Counted from the first letter of the stretch, positions 27,918 through 38,190 are shown. The stretch: 64,000 bases of DNA from Sphingomonas sediminicola (GCF_014489515.1 NZ_CP060782.1:124001-188000), one strand, 5' to 3'. Numbers and translations are program-made. The notes: generated by a model not told the origin, from the letters alone.

Positions 27918-30254
27918 ATGTACGAAGCTCCCGACCGTTACAAGCGGATGATTGCGGCGCGCCTGCCCGATGGCGAGTCCCTTGGACTTGCCAGTGAGCA
28001 GGACGACAATGCGAGTTCACCGCTGAAGGACGCCCAGCTGATCTCGCGGGCTCAGCTCGCACCCTTTTTCGCGGCCGCGAACATCGTCGCCGCGGTGATG
28101 ATGATCGCTGCCTTGTGGGATGAGGTAAGCTCCGTGCTACTGCTCCCCTGGCTGGGCGCCGTCGCCATCGTAAACCTCGCCGCGATGCAAATCGCGAAGA
28201 CCCAGTCGATCACCCACGTCGGTCGATCGGGACGGAAGATCCCCGACTGGATGTTGGTGGGGGAAGTGCTCGCTCGCGCTGCGATCTGGTTGTCGATCCC
28301 TCTCTACTTCTTCACGACGATCCCGCCCGGAGCGCAGGTCATCGCAGCGTCGATCGCTGCGGGTCTCGGCATCGCCGGGCTCGGCCTGGTGGTCCATCCG
28401 CGCTCCGCCATAGGGTGGATGTCGGCGTTCACGGCCGGCCTTTGCGGAGCCCTGTTCCTGGGACGGGACACGGTGCCGTTTCCGCACATGCTATCGATCC
28501 TGTTCACGTTGGGAGTTTCCATCTTCGGCGTCCTCAACGTCGCCCGCTGGGCGTTCGAGCAGTTGAGGACGAACGCCGATTTCAGCGCCCAGAGCGAGAG
28601 CGCGAGCCTGCTTCTGCAGGAGTATGAACAGCGCGGCGTGGGCTGGCTGTGGCAGGTCGATGCGGAAAATCGCGTCACCTACATCAGCTCGCGAATGACG
28701 GCCCTGCTGGGCCGACCGGCCAGCGCCTTGCTCGGCCATTCGATGCCTTCCCTGCTCGGCGGAAATGCGGAGCTCGGGCGCAAGCTGCTCGAGAAACAGC
28801 CGTTCAATCAGCTTGACATGGAGCTTCAGACAGCACGCGGACCGCGATGGATCTCGATCGCGGGCGACCCGATTATCGATACCGCCGGCCGTTTCGAAGG
28901 CTTCCGCGGCGTCGGCAGCGACATCACCGAGATGCGCCAGACGCAGGAGCGGCTGACCCACCTCGCCAACATGGATGTGCTTTCCGGACTTCCGAACCGC
29001 GGCCGGGTGCGCCAGCTGCTCGGCGATTGCCTCCGCGCCGCGACGGCATCCAGCGTCCCCTGCGCGATCCTCTTCCTCGATCTCGACGGCTTCAAGCCGG
29101 TCAACGACACGTTCGGTCACCCGAAGGGAGATGCCGTGCTCCGCGCGGTCGCCAAGCGACTCGTCGACGAGGTAGGCGCCGACGGTCATGTCGGACGCAT
29201 GGGCGGCGACGAGTTCGCCATCGTCATCGTCGACGCGCAGAGCCGCAAGAAGGTCGAACAGCTCGCCGATCGCATCATCGTTGCGATCAAGGAGCCGTAC
29301 ATGATCGACCAGACCGAGATCCGGATCGGCGTGTCGATAGGCTGCGCCTTCGGCCCGATCGATGGCGCCACGGTCGACGACCTGATCCTCAAGGCCGATC
29401 TTGCCCTCTACCAGGCAAAGGATTCCGGCCGCGGCGTCGCGCGGTACTTCTCGTCCGAGCTCCAGTCGGAACAGGAAGATCGCGTCCGGCTCGAGAACGA
29501 TCTGCGCCAGGCGGTTGCGGCGAAGCAATTTCACCTCGTGTTTCAGCCGCTCGTCAGCGCGAAGACGCAAAAGCTCGTCGGGTTCGAGGCCCTCATCCGC
29601 TGGAACCATCCGCAGCGCGGGTTCGTCCCGCCCAACGTCTTCATCCCGGTCGCCGAGGAAACTGGCCTGATGGTCGCCATCGGCGAGTGGGTGATCGACG
29701 AGGCGTGCCGCGCCGTCGCCACGTGGCCAGACCCGATCACCCTGGCGCTCAACATCAGCCCTAAGCAGATCGTATTGCCGTCGCTGCCCAACGTTGTCAG
29801 CGAGGCCCTGTCGCGTTGGAAAGTCCCGGGCAACCGGATCGAGCTAGAGGTTACCGAAGGCATATTCCTTGGCGACAATGGCCCGACGCTCGACGTGATG
29901 AAGCGCCTTCGTGCCCTTGGCGTCGGCATTGCGCTAGACGATTTCGGCACCGGCTATTCGTCGATTGGCTATCTGAACAAGGCGATCTTCCACAAGCTCA
30001 AGATCGACGGCAGCTTCGTCCGCGAAGCGGGCTCGCGCCCTGAGAACGTCGCTATCATCAAGTCGATCGTTCAGCTGGCTAAAAGCTTCCGCATGTCGGT
30101 CACCGCGGAAGGTGTGGAGACTGCCGAAGACTTCGAGCGCATGCGTGAACTCGGCTGCGACACGATCCAGGGTTACCTCTTCGGCAAGCCTTTGTCCTAC
30201 GAGCGCGCGAACCAGATGGTTGTCGGGCTCGGCGCTAAGAGGCTAGCCGGCTAA
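27918..30254 (+). CDS. Membrane GGDEF/EAL cyclic-di-GMP protein with PAS domain
   Basis: 778 residues. About six hydrophobic segments (~50-215) are followed by a PAS domain (~235-340, GWLWQVDAENRVTYIS), a GGDEF domain with intact G429-G-D-E-F433, and an EAL domain with E557-A-L plus the metal residues of DDFGTGYSS and KIDGSFV. Both catalytic sites look intact, so it could make and break c-di-GMP, with the PAS domain or membrane part as switch. It is probably transcribed alone; a hairpin covers its start. Confidence 0.92.
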   Translation: MYEAPDRYKRMIAARLPDGESLGLASEQDDNASSPLKDAQLISRAQLAPFFAAANIVAAVMMIAALWDEVSSVLLLPWLGAVAIVNLAAMQIAKTQSITHVGRSGRKIPDWMLVGEVLARAAIWLSIPLYFFTTIPPGAQVIAASIAAGLGIAGLGLVVHPRSAIGWMSAFTAGLCGALFLGRDTVPFPHMLSILFTLGVSIFGVLNVARWAFEQLRTNADFSAQSESASLLLQEYEQRGVGWLWQVDAENRVTYISSRMTALLGRPASALLGHSMPSLLGGNAELGRKLLEKQPFNQLDMELQTARGPRWISIAGDPIIDTAGRFEGFRGVGSDITEMRQTQERLTHLANMDVLSGLPNRGRVRQLLGDCLRAATASSVPCAILFLDLDGFKPVNDTFGHPKGDAVLRAVAKRLVDEVGADGHVGRMGGDEFAIVIVDAQSRKKVEQLADRIIVAIKEPYMIDQTEIRIGVSIGCAFGPIDGATVDDLILKADLALYQAKDSGRGVARYFSSELQSEQEDRVRLENDLRQAVAAKQFHLVFQPLVSAKTQKLVGFEALIRWNHPQRGFVPPNVFIPVAEETGLMVAIGEWVIDEACRAVATWPDPITLALNISPKQIVLPSLPNVVSEALSRWKVPGNRIELEVTEGIFLGDNGPTLDVMKRLRALGVGIALDDFGTGYSSIGYLNKAIFHKLKIDGSFVREAGSRPENVAIIKSIVQLAKSFRMSVTAEGVETAEDFERMRELGCDTIQGYLFGKPLSYERANQMVVGLGAKRLAG

Positions 30255-30259
30255 TCCGG

Positions 30260-30544
30260 TCAATAGCGGGCGATGATGAACTCCCGCGCCCGCTCGTACT
30301 CATAGGGTGTCACCCGGCCATCGCCGTCACCGTCGGCGATTTCCTTGAACTCGAGCGCGGCGGGCTGAGCCTCCTGGACCGAGATGATCCCGTCCCCGTT
30401 CGTGTCGAACCGACGCTTCGCCCACTGATTGAGGACCCAGTCGCGCTCGAACAGCTCGACTGCGCGCGGGTTGAATGCCGCGTTGGATGCGGAGGGAGGA
30501 GTTGCCGCCTGCACGGCCAGCAAGACGACAAGCGCATCGAACAT
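30260..30544 (-). CDS. Small EF-hand calcium-binding protein
   Basis: 94 residues. A short N-terminal signal-like segment precedes two EF-hand loops, DTNGDGIISVQE (~47-58) and DGDGDGRVTPYE (~71-82), both with the Asp/Asn/Gly/Glu ligand pattern. It is probably a periplasmic calcium-binding protein. It lies 35 bases downstream of the hybrid histidine kinase gene in the same direction and may be co-transcribed. Its end is 5 bases from the convergent GGDEF/EAL stop. Confidence 0.82.
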   Translation of the reverse strand: MFDALVVLLAVQAATPPSASNAAFNPRAVELFERDWVLNQWAKRRFDTNGDGIISVQEAQPAALEFKEIADGDGDGRVTPYEYERAREFIIARY

Positions 30545-30579
30545 CGGAGGTCAAACGCTCCGATGCGGAGCTTGTGCCG

Positions 30580-32940
30580 TCAGGCTCGAAGCGCTGACCG
30601 AACCGCCTTGGAAAGAGCCTCGGCTCGGAACGGCTTGGTCAGTAGCGGCGCATTGGGTGCGATGCGCTTGATCGAGTCCGTTTCGCTGTAACCGGAGACG
30701 AACAGAATCGGCTGTAGTGGCTGCTTGGACAGGATCCGGCTCGCGACATCCGCTCCGGACAGGCCGGGCATGATGAAGTCGAGGACGACGAGATCCGGCG
30801 GCTCCGCCGCGAAGGCGCTCAGACCCGATTTGCCGTCGGCCGCTTCCCGAACACTGTATCCTTCCTCGGCAAGGGATTCGCTGATGAACGCCCGGACGTC
30901 CGGGTCGTCGTCGATGACGAGAATGCGCTCGGCTGCCACCTCGCGGTGAGCCGTGGCCTCGTCCGACTCGCTCGCTCCAGAATGGTCGGCCGCGCGACCG
31001 GCGACCCTGAAATAGATCCTGACGGTCGTGCCCTTGCCTGGCTCGCTTTCGATCCGGGCGACGCCGCCGGACTGCCGAGCCATGCCGTACACCATCGACA
31101 GTCCAAGGCCGGTGCCCTTGCCGACTTCCTTAGTGGTGAAGAACGGCTCGAACGCACGATCGAGCACGTCTTCAGGCATTCCAACGCCCGTGTCGCTAAT
31201 GCAAAGCTCGATATACTCGCCGTCCTCGAGGCCCGGGTCGTTGGCGATCTCGACGGGACGAGAAACGAACGACAACACGCCACCGTTGGGCATGGCATCG
31301 CGCGCGTTGATGGCGAGATTCAATACCGCGACTTCGACCTGCGTGGGATCCGCGAGCACCGGCTTAAGGTTCTCGTGCAGATCGAAGTTCTTCTCGATGC
31401 CTGGGCCGAGGACGTTGCGCAGCAGAGGCCGCATGTTCTCGATCAGTGGAGCGATATTGGTTGCGCGCACTTCGAGCCGCTGCACTCGGCTGAACGCCAG
31501 GAGCTGGCCGGTCAGCCGCGCGCCGCGCTCGGCGGCAGTCAGTGCGTTGGTTGCATATTTGCGAAGCTTCTCGTCCTCGATCCGCTTCGAAATCAGGTCC
31601 AGCCCGCCCACGACCACCGTCAGCAGGTTGTTGAAGTCGTGCGCGATGCCGCCCGTGAGCTGGCCGAGAGCCTCCATCTTTTGGCTCTGGCGAAGCTGCT
31701 CCTGCGCCGCCTTCAGCTCCGTGATGTCGCGCGCTTCGAAGAGAAGGTAGATGATGGTTCCATCCTGGTCGCGGACCGGCTGCACAGAGACGTCCAGGTG
31801 CGCGGTGGGCAGCCCCTCGCGCTCCATCCGGATCTCGGCGGTGAAGATATGGCCTTTCGCAGCCTGCGCGATGCCTTTCTTCATTGTCTGGATGTGTTGC
31901 GGATAGGCCTGCATGGTCGGCGAATTCCACAGCTTCTGCCCGATCGCATCGTCGGGATTCGGGTGCCGCCAGATCTCGCGCCGGTTGTTGACGGCAAGGA
32001 CGGTGCCGTCGGGCTCTAGGAGAACCATGACTTCCAGTGCGGCTTCGAACACCGCTCGGAACTGAGCTTCGCGCCGTGCTAGCTCGGCGGTGCGCTGTTC
32101 GACCTGTCTTTTGAGGTCGAGCTCGGCTTCCTTCGCGACAGTGATGTCGGTGGCCGCTCCAATGAAGCCCGCCAGCTCGCCGTCAGGGTTAAAACGCGGC
32201 GAAGAGGTGCTCTTCAGCCATCGCCATTCGCCGTCGCCGCGCTTGTAGCGGCCCTCCAGCGTGAACGTTTCGAGGGATGCTTCCCCGGCAATCGATTCTG
32301 CGACGATCCGGTCATGGTCATCTGGATGAATCTTTGTCCGCCAGTCGAGCGTGCAGGCCTCCTCACGGCTTCCGCCGACGAATGCCATGTAAGCATCGTT
32401 GACGAAGTCGCGCGTCCGGTCGAGCCGTGTTACCCACATCAAAACCGGGGCCTGGTTGGCGATCCGGCGAAAACGCTCCTCGCTTTCCCGAAGCGCTCGC
32501 TCGGCAGTTCGGTGCTCGGTGACGTCGAGCACCAGCGCGACGATCGAGCGTGCGCGTCCATCGGGCCCGATCTGCGGCACGTATTCGGCCTGGACCGCCA
32601 GCGGTCCACGCGTTGGGTGCGGAAAGTCGGCGGCGAACCATTGCCGCTCGCCCGCATAGGCCGCGTCGAACAGCGGCTTGCGGATTGCGTAAACCTCGTC
32701 CCCCAAGAGCTCCTTCGCCGTCAGGCCGAGAATGCTCGAGCGAGGGCGCTCGAAGAATTCCGCAAAGGCCTTGTTGATGAATCGATAGCGCTGCTCTTCA
32801 TCGAGGTAGGCGATCGGCATCGGCAATGCATCGGCCACGGCAAGGATGGACGCGAAATCGAAGCCACCGGTCGCGGCATTCGCGCGCTCCTGCACAGGCT
32901 GCGCAGCGCCACTTTTCAATGCCTTGGCACCGTCGCTCAT
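30580..32940 (-). CDS. PAS-containing hybrid histidine kinase
   Basis: 786 residues from the ATG at 32940; another ATG lies 10 codons upstream. Three PAS domains (~20-140, 145-265, 295-415) are followed by HisKA with the phospho-His in [11 protein letters not shown], a HATPase_c domain ([21 protein letters not shown]) and a C-terminal receiver with Asp in [10 protein letters not shown]. No membrane segment is seen, so it is a cytoplasmic sensor. No partner regulator is adjacent. An EcfG-like promoter lies upstream (33038-33014), which may tie it to the general stress response. Confidence 0.92.
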   Translation of the reverse strand: MSDGAKALKSGAAQPVQERANAATGGFDFASILAVADALPMPIAYLDEEQRYRFINKAFAEFFERPRSSILGLTAKELLGDEVYAIRKPLFDAAYAGERQWFAADFPHPTRGPLAVQAEYVPQIGPDGRARSIVALVLDVTEHRTAERALRESEERFRRIANQAPVLMWVTRLDRTRDFVNDAYMAFVGGSREEACTLDWRTKIHPDDHDRIVAESIAGEASLETFTLEGRYKRGDGEWRWLKSTSSPRFNPDGELAGFIGAATDITVAKEAELDLKRQVEQRTAELARREAQFRAVFEAALEVMVLLEPDGTVLAVNNRREIWRHPNPDDAIGQKLWNSPTMQAYPQHIQTMKKGIAQAAKGHIFTAEIRMEREGLPTAHLDVSVQPVRDQDGTIIYLLFEARDITELKAAQEQLRQSQKMEALGQLTGGIAHDFNNLLTVVVGGLDLISKRIEDEKLRKYATNALTAAERGARLTGQLLAFSRVQRLEVRATNIAPLIENMRPLLRNVLGPGIEKNFDLHENLKPVLADPTQVEVAVLNLAINARDAMPNGGVLSFVSRPVEIANDPGLEDGEYIELCISDTGVGMPEDVLDRAFEPFFTTKEVGKGTGLGLSMVYGMARQSGGVARIESEPGKGTTVRIYFRVAGRAADHSGASESDEATAHREVAAERILVIDDDPDVRAFISESLAEEGYSVREAADGKSGLSAFAAEPPDLVVLDFIMPGLSGADVASRILSKQPLQPILFVSGYSETDSIKRIAPNAPLLTKPFRAEALSKAVRSALRA

Positions 32941-33013
32941 GACCGGCTCATGCTGAAACGATTTCCCCAAGAGTCACGCGCGAAGCGTCGCGGATCGGAA
33001 CTCCGACGGATTC

Positions 33014-33038
33014 AACCGCGCGAAGGGTGCGCGGTTCC
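33014..33038 (-). promoter_or_regulatory. EcfG-type promoter candidate overlapped by an inverted repeat
   Basis: On the minus strand GGAAC (33038-33034) is followed after 17 bases by GTT (33016-33014), matching the core of the EcfG consensus but with G, not C, before GTT. It would start transcription about 65 bases before the hybrid kinase. The same bases form perfect inverted arms AACCGCGC (33014-33021) and GCGCGGTT (33029-33036), so an operator is an alternative reading. Confidence 0.35.
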
Positions 33039-33097
33039 TTGGTGTCCCATGGCTGGCGTCTTGCTGACCGCTGTGCCTCAGCTTACAGGCCGCCGCC

Positions 33098-34240
33098 ATG
33101 CATCAATTCGAGCTTACTGAGGACCAGCTCCAGATTCAGGAGATGGCGCGCAAGTTCACTGCGGACGCGATCACTCCGAACGCGGCCGAGTGGGACGAGA
33201 AGCACATCTTCCCGCGCGATACGATCCGCGAGGCGGCCGAGCTCGGCTTCGGCGCCATCTATGTCAGTGAGGAGAGCGGCGGCATCGGCCTTGGCCGGCT
33301 CGAAGCCGCGCTGATCATGGAGGCGATGGCTTACGGCTGCCCGTCGACCAGTGCCTTCATCTCCATCCACAACATGGCGTCGTGGATGATCGACCGCTTC
33401 GGTTCGCCCGAAGTGAAGCAGAAATATCTGCCTTCGATGATCACGATGGAGAAAATCGGCAGCTACTGCCTGACCGAGCCCTCGTCCGGCTCCGACGCGG
33501 CGGCGCTCAGGACAAAGGCCGTGCTCGACGGCGACCATTATGTGGTCAGCGGCTCCAAGGCGTTTATCTCGGGCGGTGGCGAGAACGAGGTTTACGTGAC
33601 CATGGTGCGAACGGGCGACGATGGCCCAAAGGGCATTACCGCACTGGTCATCGACAAGGACATGAAGGGCGTCAGCTTCGGCGCTCAGGAAAAGAAGCTT
33701 GGCTGGCATTCTCAGCCGACCGCGCAGGTCAATTTCGACGAGGTCCGTGTCCCCGTAGCCAACCGCGTGGGCGGCGAAGGCGAGGGCTTCCGCATCGCCA
33801 TGATGGGACTCGACGGCGGGCGGCTGAACATCGGCGCCTGTTCATTGGGCGGTGCGCAGCGCTGCCTTGACGAGGCCGTCGCCTATACGAAGGATCGCAA
33901 GCAGTTCGGGCAGGCGATTGCCGATTTCCAGGCGACGCAGTTCACGCTCGCCGACATGGAGACCGAGTTGCAGGCGGCTCGCTACCTGCTTTACGTAGCG
34001 GCCGCCAAGGTCACCGCGAACGCTGCGGACAAGACGCGCTTTGCGGCCATGGCCAAGCGCCTTGCAACCGACACTGGCTCTTCCGTTGTCGACCGCGCAC
34101 TGCAACTCCATGGCGGCTACGGCTATTTGATGGACTATCCGATCGAGCGCTTCTGGCGCGACCTTCGCGTCCACTCGATCCTCGAGGGCACGAATCAGGT
34201 CATGCGGGTCATCGTCAGCCGGGACATGCTCCGCCAGTGA
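33098..34240 (+). CDS. Acyl-CoA dehydrogenase, probably isobutyryl-CoA dehydrogenase
   Basis: 380-residue FAD enzyme. CLTEPSSGSDAAALRTKA, the family R-x-x-F-G region KDRKQFGQAIADFQ, and the C-terminal ILEGTNQVMRVI with the likely catalytic Glu fit the short/branched-chain acyl-CoA dehydrogenase group. The next three genes encode 3-hydroxyisobutyryl-CoA hydrolase, enoyl-CoA hydratase and 3-hydroxyisobutyrate dehydrogenase. The natural role is therefore the first FAD step of valine breakdown, isobutyryl-CoA to methacrylyl-CoA. It overlaps the next gene by four bases. Confidence 0.88.
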   Translation: MHQFELTEDQLQIQEMARKFTADAITPNAAEWDEKHIFPRDTIREAAELGFGAIYVSEESGGIGLGRLEAALIMEAMAYGCPSTSAFISIHNMASWMIDRFGSPEVKQKYLPSMITMEKIGSYCLTEPSSGSDAAALRTKAVLDGDHYVVSGSKAFISGGGENEVYVTMVRTGDDGPKGITALVIDKDMKGVSFGAQEKKLGWHSQPTAQVNFDEVRVPVANRVGGEGEGFRIAMMGLDGGRLNIGACSLGGAQRCLDEAVAYTKDRKQFGQAIADFQATQFTLADMETELQAARYLLYVAAAKVTANAADKTRFAAMAKRLATDTGSSVVDRALQLHGGYGYLMDYPIERFWRDLRVHSILEGTNQVMRVIVSRDMLRQ

Positions 34241-35294
34241 CCGACGACGTCCTGTTCTCAACCGATCGCAATGTTGGCCGGATTCGACTGAACCGTCCAA
34301 AGGCGATTCACGCGCTGACGCGCGAAATGTGCGACGCCATGAGCGAAGTCCTGCTCGCGTGGCGCGAGGACCCGTCGATCCAGGTCGTCGTCATCGATCA
34401 TGCCGAGGGCCGCGGCTTCTGCGCCGGTGGCGATGTGGTCATGCTGGCGCGGAGCGGCGCGAGCGATGCGAGCGACGCCAAGCACTTCTTCTTCAGCGAG
34501 TATCGCCTCAACCACCTGCTGTTCACTTTCCCGAAGCCGACCGTTGCGATCATGGACGGCATCACCATGGGGGCGGCGTCGGGATTTCTCTGCCGTGCGA
34601 ATATCGTATCGCGACCGAGGCGACGCGTCTCGCAATGCCCGAAACCGGCATTGGCCTTTTCCCGGACGTCGGTGGCGGCTGGTATCTGTCGCGGCTGCCC
34701 GGACGCGTCGGCCAGTTCATGGCGCTGACCGGTGCCCGGCTCGATGCTAGCGAGTGCCTCTACCTTGGCCTTGCCACCAATTACGTCGAGCAGTCGTCGC
34801 TGGAGGAATTGCACGATCGCATCCTGAAAGCCCCCACTCGTTTGAAGGGCACGCTGGGCTCCGTTTCCGCCACCCCGCCCGAAGCAAAGATCGAGGCAAA
34901 CCTTGCGGCGATCACTCGCTTGTTCGCCTCGGACAAGCTGGAAGATGTGCTCGCCGCTCTGGACGCCGACGAAAGTGACTGGGCGAAAACCGAACTTGCA
35001 ACCCTGCAGTCCAAGAGCCCGCTGTCGTGCAAGGTCTCGATGCGGCTTCTTGCCGAGGGCGCGGTCCGCTCGAGCTTCGCGGAGGAGATGCGCGCCGAAT
35101 ATGCGCTAGCGGGCCGGATCGTCCGCACTCATGACTTCCGCGAGGGCGTCCGCGCATTGCTGATCGACAAGGACAACAGCCCCCAGTGGGACCCGCCGAC
35201 GCCGGAACAGGTCGACGGCGAGATGCTCGACGTCCTGTTCGCGCCGCTTCCCGACCGCGAAGCGTGGATCCCATTTCCGGAGACCGGAGAATGA
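34237..35294 (+). CDS. 3-hydroxyisobutyryl-CoA hydrolase (one frameshift)
   Basis: Crotonase-fold thioesterase releasing 3-hydroxyisobutyrate from its CoA ester in valine degradation. [13 protein letters not shown] is typical of the HIBCH group, as are [23 protein letters not shown] and the C-terminal [18 protein letters not shown]. The frame is lost in the G run 34569-34573; adding one G gives [20 protein letters not shown] and 352 residues. It overlaps the genes before and after by ATGA, so the whole valine operon is translationally coupled. Confidence 0.9.
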
Positions 35295-36067
35295 CCGACT
35301 ACAACACCATCCTCGTCGATAAGCGCGGCGCTGTGACGCTCGTCACGCTGAACCGGCCGCAGGCCCTCAACGCTCTCAACAGCGAAGTGCTCAAGGAGCT
35401 GATCGAGGTCTTCGCGGCCTATGACGCCGACAACAGCCAGCATTGCCTGGTACTGACGGGTTCTGAGAAAGCCTTCGCCGCCGGCGCCGACATCAAGGAA
35501 ATGCAGTCGCAGGGCTTTGCCGACATGTATTCGGCCAACTTCTTCGGCGGCTGGGAGCAGGTCACCTCCACCCGCAAGCCGTGGATCGCGGCGGTCGCGG
35601 GCTATGCGCTCGGCGGTGGCTGCGAAGTCGCGATGATGGCCGACTTCATCATCGCTGCCGACACCGCGAAGTTCGGCCAGCCAGAGATAAAGCTCGGCGT
35701 GACGCCGGGTATGGGCGGGTCGCAGCGGCTGGCGCATGCAGTCGGCAAGGCCAAGGCAATGGAGATGTGCTTGACTGGCCGGATGATGGACGCCGCCGAA
35801 GCGGAGCGCTCAGGCCTCGTCGCCCGCGTGGTTCCTGCCGCCGATTTCCTCGCCGAAGTCATGAAAACCGCCGACGCGATCGCCGGAATGGCGCCGCTCG
35901 CGGCAATCGCGAACAAGGAAATGGTCAACGCCGCGTTCGAGATGCCGCTGAACCAGGGCATCCGCTTCGAGCGCCGCCTTTTCCACGGCCTGTTCGGAAC
36001 CGAGGACCAGAAGGAAGGCATGACCGCCTTCGTCGAGAAGCGGCCCGGTAATTGGAAAGGGCGCTGA
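35291..36067 (+). CDS. Enoyl-CoA hydratase
   Basis: 258-residue crotonase-fold enzyme. [11 protein letters not shown] forms the oxyanion hole and [12 protein letters not shown] the second part. Both catalytic acids are present: one in GGGCEVAMM and one in [20 protein letters not shown]. In this operon it should hydrate methacrylyl-CoA to 3-hydroxyisobutyryl-CoA, though it may serve fatty-acid oxidation too. The ATG at 35291 overlaps the hydrolase stop; an open frame further upstream is not coding. Confidence 0.92.
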   Translation: MTDYNTILVDKRGAVTLVTLNRPQALNALNSEVLKELIEVFAAYDADNSQHCLVLTGSEKAFAAGADIKEMQSQGFADMYSANFFGGWEQVTSTRKPWIAAVAGYALGGGCEVAMMADFIIAADTAKFGQPEIKLGVTPGMGGSQRLAHAVGKAKAMEMCLTGRMMDAAEAERSGLVARVVPAADFLAEVMKTADAIAGMAPLAAIANKEMVNAAFEMPLNQGIRFERRLFHGLFGTEDQKEGMTAFVEKRPGNWKGR

Positions 36068-36069
36068 GC

Positions 36070-36972
36070 ATGGCGAAGATCGCATTCATCGGGCTCGGCC
36101 ACATGGGCGGCGGAATGGCGCCGAACCTTGCGAAGGCGGGACATGAGGTTCGCGCGTTCGACCTTAGCGAGGAAGCGCTCGCGCGGGCGGTCGAACAGGG
36201 CTGCAGTCGTGCCGGTTCGACCGAGGAAGCTGTCGCCGACGCGGATGTCGTCGTCACCATGCTACCCGCTGCGAAGCACGTGCTCGATGTCTACCGCAGC
36301 CAGGTTCTTGGGAAGGCGCCAACGAGCGCTCTCCTGATCGATTGCTCGACCATCGACGTCGCCTCTGCACGTTCGATCGAAGAAGAAGCTGCCGCGCAGG
36401 GCTATACGATGGTCGATGCACCGGTCTCGGGTGGCATTGCGGCCGCTGCATCTGGCAATCTCGCCTTCATGGTCGGCGGTTCGGACGAAGCCTTTGCGAA
36501 AGCGCAGCCGATCATCGAGCCGATGGCCAAGGCCGTGATCCACGCTGGCGGGCCGGGCGCAGGGCAGGCGGCGAAGATCTGCAACAACATGATCCTCGGC
36601 GCGACGATGATCGTCACCTGCGAGGCGTTCGTCATGGCGCAGAAGCTCGGGCTCGACCCGGCAGTCTTCTTCGACATCGCCTCCAAGGCTTCGGGGCAGA
36701 GCTGGTCAATGACCACCTACACGCCTGTCCCGGGCGTCGGTCCCGATACGCCGGCTGACCACGACTACGAAGGCGGCTTCGCGGCCGCCCTCATGCTCAA
36801 GGACCTCAAGCTCGCGATGGACGCCGCCCAGCACGCGGGTGCCTACACGCCGATCGGCTCGGAAGCTGAGGAACTGTATCAGCGCTTCGTGACTCTAGGC
36901 GGGGGGTCGAAAGACTTCTCCGGGATCATCAAGATGCTGGACGACAGCTGGAAGGCGCCAGAACAGAAATAG
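36070..36972 (+). CDS. mmsB: 3-hydroxyisobutyrate dehydrogenase
   Basis: 300-residue NAD-dependent beta-hydroxyacid dehydrogenase. The N-terminal FIGLGHMGGGMAPNL is the family signature, DAPVSGG(I)AAA forms the substrate loop, and the catalytic lysine is in GQAAKICNNM. It oxidises 3-hydroxyisobutyrate to methylmalonate semialdehyde, the step after the three genes upstream. It starts at 36070, two bases after the hydratase stop. The methylmalonate-semialdehyde dehydrogenase that would complete the route is not in the window. Confidence 0.94.
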   Translation: MAKIAFIGLGHMGGGMAPNLAKAGHEVRAFDLSEEALARAVEQGCSRAGSTEEAVADADVVVTMLPAAKHVLDVYRSQVLGKAPTSALLIDCSTIDVASARSIEEEAAAQGYTMVDAPVSGGIAAAASGNLAFMVGGSDEAFAKAQPIIEPMAKAVIHAGGPGAGQAAKICNNMILGATMIVTCEAFVMAQKLGLDPAVFFDIASKASGQSWSMTTYTPVPGVGPDTPADHDYEGGFAAALMLKDLKLAMDAAQHAGAYTPIGSEAEELYQRFVTLGGGSKDFSGIIKMLDDSWKAPEQK

Positions 36973-36980
36973 GAGATCGC

Positions 36981-37529
36981 ATGCGCATTGCCGTGTTGAC
37001 TGCCCTTGCAAGTGTTTCGCTCGTTGCGTGCGGGCAGAATGCGACTTCGACGAATAATGAGGTTGCCGAAAACAGTGCCAATTCGGTCGAGGCGACTGAA
37101 AGCGCCGCCACGCCTGCGCCTGCCCCCGCGACCAAGGAAGAGGCGATGAAAGTCATGCACGAGCGGCATGAGGGAATGGAGCAGATCGGCAAGTCCACCA
37201 AGACGATCAAACGAGCACTCGACTCCTCCTCGCCGGATATGGCCGAGATCCAAAAGGCCGCCGCCACGATAGCTGAGCTTGCGGCGAAGTCGCCCAACTG
37301 GTTCCCGCAAGGCACTGGTCCGGAACTCGGCAAGACCGGGGCGAAGCCGGAGATCTGGCAGAACTATCCAGACTTCGTCGCTAAGGATCGCGAATTCGGA
37401 AGGGCGGCCCAGACGTTCGACGCTGTGGCCCGAAGTGGCGACTTGAGCCAGATCAAGGCGGGCTTCGCTGACCTCGGCAAGACCTGCAAGGCATGTCACG
37501 ACAAATATCGTTCGGACATGCACCACTAA
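36981..37529 (+). CDS. Cytochrome c' (class II cytochrome c), predicted lipoprotein
   Basis: 182 residues. The signal ends LVACG, so a lipid anchor at Cys17 is predicted, then a Ser/Thr/Ala/Pro linker (~20-50) and a four-helix domain ending in the haem motif CKACH near the C-terminus, as in cytochrome c'. Most cytochromes c' are soluble periplasmic proteins, so the anchor is unusual. It is followed at 15 bases by a cytochrome b561 gene; the two may pass electrons. Possible roles are NO or peroxide detoxification, or electron transfer. Confidence 0.87.
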   Translation: MRIAVLTALASVSLVACGQNATSTNNEVAENSANSVEATESAATPAPAPATKEEAMKVMHERHEGMEQIGKSTKTIKRALDSSSPDMAEIQKAAATIAELAAKSPNWFPQGTGPELGKTGAKPEIWQNYPDFVAKDREFGRAAQTFDAVARSGDLSQIKAGFADLGKTCKACHDKYRSDMHH

Positions 37530-37543
37530 AAGGCGGGGGATCG

Positions 37544-38190
37544 ATGAAGCTGCCGATCTGGGATCTCCCGACCCGCCTTTTCCACTGGTTACTGGTCGGG
37601 CTGATCGCATTCAGCTGGTGGTCGGCGGAATATCATTACGACGACCTTCACATCTGGTCGGGAATGGCGGTCCTGAGCCTGCTGATCTTCCGCTTGCTCT
37701 GGGGCTTTTTCGGAAGCTCAACCGCGCGGTTCGCCAACTTCGTCCGCGGTCCGCGCGCCGTATTCGGCTACCTGCGCGGCCAATGGCGCGGGCTCGGCCA
37801 CAACCCGTTGGGCGCGCTTAGCGTCATCGCTTTGCTTGGGCTCGTGTCGGGGCAGACCGTGCTGGGGCTGATTGCGAGCGACGAGGACGGGTTGATGCAG
37901 GGCCCGCTTGTGAACCTTGTCAGCGTGGGCACTTCCGACGCTGCGACCGAGCTGCACGAAGAGCTGTTCAATGTGCTGTTGGCCCTCATCGGGCTGCATG
38001 TCGCGGCGATCCTCTATTATCGACTTCGGGGAAGCGCCTGATCGGGCCAATGCTTACGGGACGAGGAGAGGTTGAGCCGGGCGTCGAACCGATGCGTCCG
38101 GGCAAATGGTGGGCCGCGCTGCTCTGTCTTGCGGCCGCGATCGGCATTACTCGGTGGATCATCGCCGGAGCACCGCCGTTCGGGGGTTGA
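37544..38190 (+). CDS. Cytochrome b561-family protein (frameshift near 3' end)
   Basis: Di-haem-type membrane cytochrome: WDLPTRLFHWLLVGLIAFSW, LHIWSGMAVLSLLIFRLLWG and LHEELFNVLLALIGLHVAAI carry the haem-ligand histidines in four helices. As read, it ends early at 38041. One more G in the run 38028-38031 continues the frame through GPMLTGRGEVEPG and a fifth helix (KWWAALLCLAAAIGIT) to a stop at 38190, 215 residues, as expected for the family. The ATG at 37544 follows GGCGGGGGA. Likely partner of the cytochrome c' upstream. Confidence 0.87.
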
